From positions 25,021 through 89,020 of the forward strand of contig JASANZ010002234.1 in the NCBI GenBank assembly GCA_030849805.1: a stretch of DNA of 64,000 bases, written 5' to 3'. How positions within the stretch are numbered: the first letter of the stretch is position 1; each line of letters begins with the position of its first letter. The notes under the pieces are model-generated. The model searched no databases. It was not told where the DNA came from and saw nothing but the letters and a program-made list of their open reading frames with translations. This DNA comes from Sergeia podlipaevii. Taxonomy: Eukaryota; Euglenozoa; Kinetoplastea; Trypanosomatida; Trypanosomatidae. Position numbers and translations under genes: made by a program. Shown here in pieces: positions 37,162 through 47,100 of this stretch.

Positions 37162-39672
37162 TTACTCCTGAGACACCTCCACTATATCACCGGACTGAAG
37201 CTTGTAGTGAGAAATTGGGTGGCGATCTTGAAGCACAGTCACAGCGTGCGTGGTAGAGTTCTTCACACGCAGCACGCAGCGAGAGAGAGGAATGAGCGTC
37301 TTCCTCTGTGCAGCAGAACGCATCTTGAGTACCTTGTCGCTACACAGCATTCTTTCCTGCCATTTCTTGTTCTTGAACACGAAGCTGACCAGCAGCGATT
37401 CCTCTTGTTCCCTAACCCACACGTCGTGCGCGGTCGACTGCTCCGTTGGTGAGCCTGCCTTTGTGCCTTTAAGCGCGGACAACAACCCAAGTGTGGTGCT
37501 ACCAATGTTTGCCTTAGGGTCAAGCAACTTCTCGCCGTTGACACGCCACTCTTGGCGCGCTGCCTTGATGCCGGTGCTCCCCTCTAACATAGACATGACG
37601 TCTCTCACAGTGTCGTTCACATGTGCTGTGACGCTGAAGCCTTTCTTTGTGTTCTCTACACGCACAACAAATGTGCGCCACGCGCTTGCCTCCGCTACAG
37701 AGCCGCTCGCGCTGTTGTCCAGCATGCGTGAGCCTCCACTGCTGGCTGCTGTCGCGGTCGTGATGGGAGCAGCTTCACCCGCCGAGACGGGAGGAACAGT
37801 GCTAGTCGGGCCTGCAGCCACTGCTGTTGGGTCAATATAGCGGCCACTAGTACCAGCGCCTTGATCCAGGAGATGATGGCGGCGCTGCGCGGAGGAAGTG
37901 TCCAGGTCAACCATGAGAGGGATGCCGAATGCTCCCCACATGCCATAGTTATGAATAAAAAAGCTACTAAAGTCATCAAAGGAGATGTTACGTACGTCCC
38001 CGAAGATGTCACAGACCCAGCGGCGCAGTTCACTCCGCGGCATATCAACTGTCTTGCCAACCAGAGAGTGAGTTAAGAGATAGTGCACCTCTTCTGCCAC
38101 CACAGCATCCTCCACGTCCCTACGCAGCGCAATAAAAGAGAAGCGTGCCGCGTCCTGCACAGTGAGGCCGCTGGCGTGGAACGCGCAGCCAACCATAAAC
38201 TCTTTCAGATCTGCTGCCGTCAGTTCCGATGGGCCACGGTTAAAGAAGCCAGCCGCCGCGCTAGCAACGCCAGCGTCAAGCTGTGTGCGGCCCATGAGTA
38301 CCTCAAAGAGGTGTCGCACATGCTCTGCGGTAGGCTGTGCTTCCAGCAGGCAGTTGAGCTTCCAGCGACGCTCCGTCGCAAAGGAGATGTGCTCCTCTGA
38401 CTCCCAGTACATGGGCTGGTACGCTCCATACGGGGCATCTGGCAGTGGCCGCCCGCCAAAGTCATTCACCACGTGAGAGAACTCTTCTTGATGAAGAGGA
38501 TCGTTGATGCTGAGGCACGCTGCGTTGGGACACACTGGCGTGTTGCCCTCTAGAGCGCGCCGTGATAGTCGTAGCGTAGCCAAAAGCATGCCAAGGTCGT
38601 CGCCCTGAGCGGTGCGCACCGCGGCCGTCCAATGTACATCCCTGTCCAGCGTCATTGCCGTTGCCAGTGAGGGCAGGGGGAGCACCACGGACACGTCGTG
38701 TGACGCCTCTGGTTTCACCACATTCTGCACGCAGCAATGAAAAATAGCGCGCTCCAGCTGTGTAGCGGAGCGGATTGTCAAGAAAAGAGGTTTCCCATTA
38801 CTGAACACAAAACGGTCGGCACCCCCAAACTCCACTGCGGTAGTGTACTGCGTGCCACGCTGATATGACGACTGCGGCGCCAGCCACGTGGTCTGCAGCG
38901 TCAGACCGAGAGGAAACTGTGGGGGAGACCCGGCCGTCAGCTGGGCTGAGGGTGCGATGAGCACCGCACCGCCGTGTGGCACCATGCGAACGCGCCAGCT
39001 CACAGAAAGAAACCCAAAGTCATCGAGATGTTGCGCGGCGAGTGTACGCGAGTCACGCTGAAAAAGGGGGTCAGTGGGGTCTTGAGCGTTGCGGGGCTGC
39101 AACATAACGCGCACTGGTGAAGGGGCGGCAGCCACACTTGGGCAATGGGGAGAAAAGGGGCAGTACGCTTCACCAAAGAAGCGACCACTGTTGGCGTCCT
39201 CGATGGTTACCACGACGTACTCCTGCACTGTTTCCTGATCGTTGACAGATGCGATCTTAGCAGAGGAGGAGCCCGACTGCTGAGCAGCCTGCATCACTAG
39301 CGCCGCTGTTGTCGCAGGGGCGGTGCCAGCAAGACTGGTGAGGCAGCTGCTCTCCTCCACGGAGAAGTTGAGGGTTTCGTTGAAAACAGGGTGAGACGTG
39401 AACAACTTTCGCTTTGTTGAACCAACCTCTTTAGAGTTGATGGTTACTCGCACTCCGCTACTGCCAGATACCAAACCGGCGCCTGCGCGCGTCTTCGTCG
39501 CAGTAGGTGCATCCAGCAAAGTTTTCACTGTCACCACATGAACCTTCGCGACGGGGTCGCACTGAAGAAGGCCAGCTGCTGGAAGGAAAGCGTCATGAAT
39601 TGTGAGTGATATGCGACTTGAAAAGCCAACCTTCAGCGGTGTGGGTACGTGGGACGTGGATGCCGCTGACAT
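37162..39672 (-). CDS. multidomain protein with C2-like, EF-hand-like and ubiquitin-like regions
   Basis: The 836-residue protein appears modular. Residues about 15-200 resemble a C2 domain (SSRISLTIHDAFLP, VAKVHVVTVK, a KRKLFTSHPVFNETLNFSVEE stretch and YVVVTIEDAN) with a long Ala/Ser-rich insertion. The centre (about 430-600) is helical with EF-hand-like spacing (LTAADLKEFMVGCAF and ISFDDFSSFFIHN), but the calcium loops are not canonical. After a Ser/Thr/Ala linker, residues 665-735 look ubiquitin-like (TFVVRVENTKKGFSVTAHV, then VRDVMSMLEGSTGI and WRVNGEKL). A second ubiquitin-like region may fill about 745-836 and ends SGDIVEV. A membrane-linked scaffold is a guess; the domain calls are by eye. 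The ATG at 39672 is the first in frame. Confidence 0.82.
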   Translation of the reverse strand: MSAASTSHVPTPLKVGFSSRISLTIHDAFLPAAGLLQCDPVAKVHVVTVKTLLDAPTATKTRAGAGLVSGSSGVRVTINSKEVGSTKRKLFTSHPVFNETLNFSVEESSCLTSLAGTAPATTAALVMQAAQQSGSSSAKIASVNDQETVQEYVVVTIEDANSGRFFGEAYCPFSPHCPSVAAAPSPVRVMLQPRNAQDPTDPLFQRDSRTLAAQHLDDFGFLSVSWRVRMVPHGGAVLIAPSAQLTAGSPPQFPLGLTLQTTWLAPQSSYQRGTQYTTAVEFGGADRFVFSNGKPLFLTIRSATQLERAIFHCCVQNVVKPEASHDVSVVLPLPSLATAMTLDRDVHWTAAVRTAQGDDLGMLLATLRLSRRALEGNTPVCPNAACLSINDPLHQEEFSHVVNDFGGRPLPDAPYGAYQPMYWESEEHISFATERRWKLNCLLEAQPTAEHVRHLFEVLMGRTQLDAGVASAAAGFFNRGPSELTAADLKEFMVGCAFHASGLTVQDAARFSFIALRRDVEDAVVAEEVHYLLTHSLVGKTVDMPRSELRRWVCDIFGDVRNISFDDFSSFFIHNYGMWGAFGIPLMVDLDTSSAQRRHHLLDQGAGTSGRYIDPTAVAAGPTSTVPPVSAGEAAPITTATAASSGGSRMLDNSASGSVAEASAWRTFVVRVENTKKGFSVTAHVNDTVRDVMSMLEGSTGIKAARQEWRVNGEKLLDPKANIGSTTLGLLSALKGTKAGSPTEQSTAHDVWVREQEESLLVSFVFKNKKWQERMLCSDKVLKMRSAAQRKTLIPLSRCVLRVKNSTTHAVTVLQDRHPISHYKLQSGDIVEVSQE

Positions 39673-40439
39673 GAGAGGTGCAATATAACAAATCTATAAT
39701 AACAATAATAATAATAACTCCTGTAAGAGACGTTTCAATGACTTTAATAAAGAGGGTGTCAGTATGTCAACTATAAAAACAAAACAAAACAAAATATGAT
39801 GGCCCAATCAACAGGAAAAAGTAAAAATAAAGATAAAATTGTGCTGCAATCTCAGAAACACCTAATACTCAAGGGTGAGAAATCAAAAAAGGAAAAAAGA
39901 ATAAATACAAACAAAACAACACTTGTGAGTCCCGTGTTGCCTTTGATCTGGTATATCTATGTATTGAATCCTATGGTGTAACGCGGCGTAAATGAGAAGA
40001 GAGAAATAATAGGTATAGAAGGGGCACACTAGCGGGGCAACAGTAGGGAATTGCAGATAAAAGTGAAAACCCTCCCCCAGTGGTATCCTTATCTATCTAT
40101 AAATATGTCAACTAAAATGTGTGCTCCTTCCTCTTAGTCACATAGGTGAGCGCACGCATTTAAGTTTTATATCAAAGGCAACAAACAGCAGAGAAAAAAT
40201 GTAATATGATTTGTAATAAAGTACCAAAGCAAAATGTTTGACCATAAATAAATAATGTTTGAGCAGATACAAAGAAGTGTACATCTGCATGCATGATCAG
40301 TCAAAATACAGAAAATAATTTGATGTTCATGTTTGTTTTTGTGTATGCATGTACATGCAAGTATACTTCTGTATTGTTGAAGTCATATCTGCGCGCTAAT
40401 TAGGACTATTCTCCTATCATATATTTTTTTCCTTCTCCG

Positions 40440-40560
40440 TTTTCTTAGGCGGCACGTATGCCCGCCTCTTTGAAAGCATTACGCTGCTAGAGAGCAGCAT
40501 ATGTGTCACGGTGTCACTTCCACCAACTTCTTTTCGTTGTTGCTTGCAGTAAAGAAAATG
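40440..40560. other. GC-rich island with two adjacent hairpins, candidate structured RNA
   Basis: Within AT-rich sequence, 40448-40466 folds as a hairpin on the minus strand (GGCGGGCA and TGCCGCC around TACG, one bulged G) and 40483-40498 as a perfect 6-bp hairpin (GCTGCT and AGCAGC around 4 nt). On the + strand the island starts with a pyrimidine tract and TTAG at about 40445-40448, and a second tract ends CTTGCAG near 40551. It is in the 3' region of the giant TPR gene. I see no tRNA or snoRNA boxes. Confidence 0.35.
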
Positions 40561-41087
40561 GAGTTGTGAGGCAAGAAAAAAAGTCAATATCGGCTCATAA
40601 ACAAGATAAGAATTTAGTAACTACATTTTTTTAAAAAAAAAATGTTACACAACTGTTTTCTTTTGCTTTACAAGTGTTGTGTACTGCAATCACTGGCAAA
40701 AAGAAGCACATGCTACCTTCAACTTTAAAGCAGTACTAAATCAAGACAACAAGACAAAAAGGAAGTATGCCTCCTTTCAAATCGGAGGTCTCTTGCCTTC
40801 CTCATAATCACTAAATAACACAAGCGAGTACACGCACAAACGCGCGCGCTCACACAACAAAGAAAAGTAAACCCTGGTTCAAAGTACAACAACGACAATA
40901 ACCTGAGAAAGTGGGAGAGTAAAAAACTACTCGCCGGTGACACAACTATATATTGCTTACAATCATGAACACAAGCCAAATCCACCCAATAACAATAACA
41001 AAAGAATGCAAGCAGTTTCACTACAACAAGATGAGTGGTGGACACAGAGTTATGTAGCGCTATGATCTCACATGATATTTATAATAG

Positions 41088-41110
41088 TAATAATAATAAT
41101 AATAATAATA
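41088..41110. repeat. (TAA)n microsatellite
   Basis: Seven to eight TAA units lie just below the stop codon of the giant gene. Confidence 0.9.
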
Positions 41111-41138
41111 CTGTGCCACAGCCACAAACCTACATCTA

Positions 41139-44100
41139 TCATGGAGCACCAACCAAGGTGAAGGAACTCCACACATACACGGGTACGTTGTCAGCGATAG
41201 AAGCTGCAATCGCCTGTCGCAAAGCAAGTGCGTAAGGGTAGGACATTCCCCAGCGCTCCACACGCTGCAGCTCATGCAAGTACAAAGAGAGAAACTCCTT
41301 GTGGCGGTCGCTGATGCGAGACCCAGAGGGCAAATCAACTCGCAGAACACGAGGGCATCCAAGTTGCATGCAGAGCTTTGCTGTGATACCAGGCTCCAGC
41401 GCAGTCGTCGGCGTGCTCCTGTCGTTTGAGATGGCTACAAAGTCAAGGTTATGGCGAAGCTGCACTGCCAGAGCTGCCCCTCCACTGCGATTCAGCGAGG
41501 TGCCTGCAAAGTCTGTGAAGCCTATCATGCCGTCTGCCACCTTCAGGTGGCTGCCTGTCGGTGACCCCAACATCATTAATGCGCTCACTGTGGGGTCGTT
41601 GAAGTACTGCACCAGCTCCTTCCGTGTGCAGCCGTGTCGCACAGTCCATGTCTGCAGAGCGCCCCAAGTGTCACATGGTAGCATGACTTCCTCTGATGGC
41701 GCGTGTGCCAGCGCTGCAGCAACAGCGGGGGCGACAGAACCAAGCACTGTCGAAGTGCGTTCACTGTTCACCGGCTCGCGCGTGACAGAGGCAATGGAGT
41801 TGGCACGTGAGAAGACACCATGCCGTCCGCCACCGTCCTCGCCTGAATATGGTGATGACGATGAAGTATTTGCGTCATAAGGGAAAAACACACACTTCTC
41901 GGTGCGTAGCCGCACGTGCAGTGGAGCAGCGCGGCAGTGGCTACTTCGCCTAGTGTTGTCGCGGTTGATGGTGTGTCTCACGAAGTGTGCGAGAGCTGGA
42001 GTAACGACCACCGTCGCGCGTGCTCCAAGCGGTGCCTCACAGCCGCTATATACGAAACCGTCGGGATTGGGGAGAAGCGCGGCAAAGGGGACGTGCAGAA
42101 GAGATCCATCTGCCACAATGACGACGCACTCTGCAGCGGACACGTCAGTGTGCGCACGTGCAAGACCGGAGTCGACTGTGTTCCACAATTCATCGTACAA
42201 ATCGTAAAGTTTCCCTAGTGTTCTCTTCTCGAGCGCAGAATCCGGTCTCGTCCCCGCCACACCCTCAGCGCGTGAGAGCCCGTAGTCGTTATCCGCGGTA
42301 CTCACGGCCAGCTGCTGCGCGTGCACAGCGAAGGGATGAGAGGCTGGCAGGGCGGCTGCCGCTGAGGTGGACGTACTGGCGCCAGCGGCTTCGGCAAGAT
42401 CGCTCTGCCCGAGTGCAATCGGTGGGTCCACTGCGTAGAGTTGCTTCAAGGTGGTGACCTGCGCAGATCGATAAAGGCAAAAGGACTGGTTGGCAGGTCG
42501 GATCACCACATCATAGCGAGAGCTTGACTCCGTGGCGTATTCAGCAAAGAAAAAAACAAAGGTAGTGCGTGGCTGCGCTAGCAAGGCAAAGTCAACTGCC
42601 TCTGCCGGAGAGTACGGGATGGTGAGGCGCAGGGCCGCGGTGTCAAGCGTCAGCAACTGCGTTGACCACTCAATGGTCTCCATTGCACTGTAGTAGCTGA
42701 GAGTGAGAACCCGTGCTGGCATCTCAGTCTCCTCGTCTTGAGTTTGCGCGGTGGTTTGTGGCGCTGATCCGGCTGCACCGGCCGCACCCTGACCGCTACC
42801 GTGCCCTGTACTGGCTGCGCCATGCTTCCCTGCATCCGCAGGCCGAGGAAGAGGGATGGAGGAACCACCACCCGCGGCGTGCGTGCCACCTGTCCCGGTG
42901 CCACTCGCCGAACCCCCCGATACAATCGTCGCCCCGCTGCTTGTTGAGATAGTGATGGTGGTAGTCGTCGTAGTTGTTGCTGTCGCGTGCGGTTGAGCAG
43001 CATTACCGGAGGAAGTTGCCGAACCAGGACCACCGCCAGTAGTAGCAGCAGCAGGAGCAGAAGAAGGTGGATCCAGCACATCAGTGCCACTCGCGGCAGC
43101 GGCGGGGCGGCTGCATATAGAGACGTTCGCCAAAGACGTCGGTGGTGGTGCTCCAGCCTTGCCAGTACTAGTAACTGGCGCTACGCCTGATACGCTTGGT
43201 GTCTTCTTCTCCGCGGGGGGATTGCCGGTGGCAGGCAGAGCTGTGATGGGTGGGCTGGGGGTAGCGCTACTGCTACTGCTGCTGCAACCGCTGCTCGCCT
43301 TCGAGGTCGTCGAGTCACTTGTGCCGTCTTCCTCTTCAGCGGGTGCCTCGCCACTCATCACAGCTGCCATATCAGCCCCGGCGAAAGACTTCCAACCCAC
43401 TGCATCACCAAAGAAGTCGTCTGCATCGCTTTTCGTAGTCGCCGTGCTACTTATGCGCTTCTTTTCGTCTTCTGCGAGCATGAGACTGAGATCTCCACTG
43501 TCGTTGTGAAGATCATTCGCAAAACTTGAGCTGGACCCGAGTAGCGCACTAAATATACTGCCTGAGTCCGTGTTTGTTGGCGCTGCGCGTGGCTTCGGCA
43601 TCTTAAGGCTCGCATCCACCTGCACCTCTTCATTGCTCAGATAGTGGTAATGCACGAGCCATCGGGCAGACTCCAGCACAGATTCCTTGTGTTCCTTTGC
43701 GAGAGCCTGAACCTGCGAAAACGCTTTCAACGCAGCCTGGTGGCAGCGTCGTGCCTTGAATACAGCACCATCTGATGCGTGGGCGGCAGCGAGAGCAACA
43801 CTAGCCTTTCCGAGTTCAGTCCACAGCTTCAAGTGCGTCGCCTTCTGTGACCACTGCTGCAAGACTTTGATCGCCTCCGCTATTTCGCCCTTGCCGAGCT
43901 TCGCGAGTGCGCGCATGTGCAGAAGCTTGCCAGTCCACTCCCCAGACTTCTCCTGGACCTTCTCTCGAGCATCCAGCGACGCGAGACACTCATCGTACTG
44001 TGCAAGCTGCAAGTGTGCGTTGGCGAGAGCCTCCAGCGCATAGCGCTTGTCCACTGCTGCCTCAGTGCCCTCCGCTTCAGATGCCAGTTTGTCAAGTTCT

Positions 44101-47100
44101 TTCGCGGTCGTGACGACATCGAGGTACATACCCGAGGCCTCCTGCACAGAGACAATGTTGCGCGTTGTCTCGCGGCTTACCTCCATATCCTCGTATTGCC
44201 GCGCCAGCTCACTCACCTTGCCCCACATGTCCTGCGCTTCCTCATGAGCATCAGTGGCCGTGTGCAGTCGCGCGAGGCGCAGCATTGAATTGTATTCGAG
44301 GAGTGTATCGCAATTGCTAGTTGCATAGTCTAGTACTTGTTTGTTGTAGTGAATAGCCATCTTTGGCTGCCCCAGAGCATTGTACACAGTGGCAAGCTTG
44401 CTGAGCACTAAGTTTTCACCCTCCTTGTAGTCCATGCGTTCCTCGTTCGCCAGAACAGCGCGGAGGTCCTTTGTAGTGGTGGAAGAACTCGCCACATCCA
44501 TCTCCATCATGCAGGCCTCCTCATCTTCGTCAAAGAAGAGATCAGTAGAAAGGGGCTCCAAGGGATGCATCCCCCCCTTTCCAAAGGTTCCACCATACTC
44601 CATTGCAGAGTGCTGTTGCTGCACCCCGTGCGAACGACGCGGGCTTGAACCGGCGCTACCGCCCGCGCTACGTCTCTGCTGCTCTGCCGTCGCTGCAACC
44701 GCGGCCTCCTCCTCACTCACGCAGATAACCAGCGCGTTAGAGAAAGCCTCAAGCGCATCCTCCCAGAGCCCCAGGAGACCAAAGGCGTCACCGCTGGTGA
44801 TCTCAAGATCGCGAAACGCTTTGCGAATATCAGAGTGTCCCTGGCGCAATGCCCGCATTGCCGTGAATCGCTCGCTAGAGCTTTCAAGAAGAAGCTGAAC
44901 GTCAGGCACACTGCTCGGCATCAGAGGCGGTACAGAGCTATCACAAGCGTCTGTGACACTGCTGCTAGACGCATGCGCGGCCTTCGCGTCAACAGAGGCG
45001 GTGGCACCAGGCGAAGGGCTATAGAACCTGTAAGCAATGCCAACCTCCTCGCCGTTTGTGGTGGTTGTGCTGTTCAGTGGGTTCTCGTCTGCGCCGATGA
45101 GGACTGCAGATATCGTGGTGGGGGGGATGGAAGGCACACTCGATCCCAAGTCCGCGTGTGTGGACAGGCGGGAGACGTGACTGACAACTTCCTCAGAAAT
45201 CTCCGGCACTGTTTGGAGCACAGCACTACGAGAAGTAACGCTTGCGGATGGTGAAGTTGCTACGTGTGGTTGTTGTAACTGTGGAACCGACTGTGGCTGC
45301 TGCGGTTGTGCGGGTGGATGCCGCTGTTGCGCTGCGGGATCGCTTGAATAATGAGTCTTTTGCAAGTGCGTGTGGGAGCCTCTCACCTCCGCGTGCACAG
45401 CGCGTATCCACTGGTTGCTGTCCTGCAGCAAAGTGTGCACCAAGTCAACAGCGCGCAACGCACGCTCTCCATCAAACCGACTGAGACACCGCGCGTAGAG
45501 TTGATAGACAGCAATCTTAACCGAGTTTACGTCGACGCGTAGCACAATATCTTCTGCCGTCAGTGGATCCTCAGTTGGGTATAGCATCTCACGCCACATG
45601 GGAGGTCGCACGGTTACAGAGTTAGGTTTGTCTTCAATAAGTGGTTCAAGCAGCAAGGCCGCCTTCTTCGGCTGGCCTAGCAGAAGCAGGGCACGACACG
45701 TGACGATAAGACTCGTAGGAACAGCCGTTAGCATGCGCTTCGGTGTGCCACCCTTGGCTTGCCACCGTTGTAGTGAAGTTTGAGAGGCATATGCGTTGTT
45801 GACCGCATGACTCAACTGTCGGCGGCGCTCTCGCACGTTCACCTCGTGCTCTGCCTGCGTCACAAAGGCAAGAGCCAGCATGCGCTCACTCTCCGCCACA
45901 CGCCATGGCAGCTCCAGCTCCGCCTCGTCCTGCCGCGACACGTTTGTGTGCTCCTCGCCGGTGCTAATACTGCCTGAGCCCGCCACACGCAGGTGTAAGT
46001 TCTTGTGAAAACGAGATTGCGTTGCGGCTGTCGCGGCTGCGCCGCTTCCGTGAGAGGGAGATGCAGGCACGCTCGACCTGCTAGGGACTACGCTGCTGGC
46101 GGCGTCAGCAACCGTCAGAGCGTGTCGAGCAAGCTCCACTGCAGACTTGAAAAGAGCCACCGCCTCGCCGTACTCGTTACGCTGCATTTGCTGGCCGCCA
46201 CGTTCCATGTACGCCTCGAAGAGCTCACTGTCCCGCAGGCGCTTGCGTACCTGCTGCAGACTTGCTACGTAGTCATTAAAGTACTTCTCGGCCTTTGTGC
46301 GATTGTCAAATGTGGCGTGCGCGCGCCATATCTCTTTGAGTAAGTACGTGCGTGCGCGCAGCAACTTCGATCGTGAATCGCCAAAGCGCAAAATAAATGA
46401 TCCACGCGGCTTGGGTGCCAAGATAGACAACATTTGCTCACAGAGCGAGGCTTGCGGAAGGACGAACTGTACAGTCTCAATGACAGTACCAAAAGCTCGG
46501 CACGCTGCCTGCGCACGCACAAGCTGCACCATGGACTGGAGATACCAAATAGCTGTAAATATGGTCTGATTACGGCCCGTCCACTCCTTGCGTTCGTTCT
46601 TGAAGTGTTTGCGGGCAATCCCCAGCGCCTCCTGCGACTTACCAGCAGCTAGGCGCGCGTTGATATACGACCCAAGTGCTCTCTGGCGTGCTCGGAAATC
46701 GCTGAAGAGTCCTGCTGCGCTACGCTCCTCCTGCGCAAATTTATATGCGGTGTCGAGAAGTGGAGGTCGCGCGGAGAGACACTGCGTAACACGCTTGTGG
46801 AGAGCCGCAGACCACGACATGTTAATGATACGCTCCACAATTCTCTGCTGTATCCACGGTAAACGCCCAAAAATGCTCGCTAGCATGCTATTGGGGGGAT
46901 GCAAAGGAGTGTGGTTCGAGGTAGAATAGAAAACTGGCACCACGGAAGACTGAGAATCCGCGTTCTGAGGGGAATACCACTCCGCGACATCGATGCCACC
47001 AGCGCTGAGTGTGCTGACCACAGTCGGCAGTGATACCGCAGAAGCGCCAACAGTAGCGGCAACAAAGTGGGACGAGCTTCCCTCGGCATTGTAGCGCTCC

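Larger units (their letters stand above)
39673..41138. other. intergenic region, about 1.47 kb, with a structured GC-rich island
   Basis: The gap holds the leader of the C2/ubiquitin-like gene, long AT-rich stretches, a GC-rich island at about 40440-40560 described separately, and the 3' flank of the giant TPR gene with a TAA repeat at 41088-41110. No ORF in it is credible. Confidence 0.55.
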
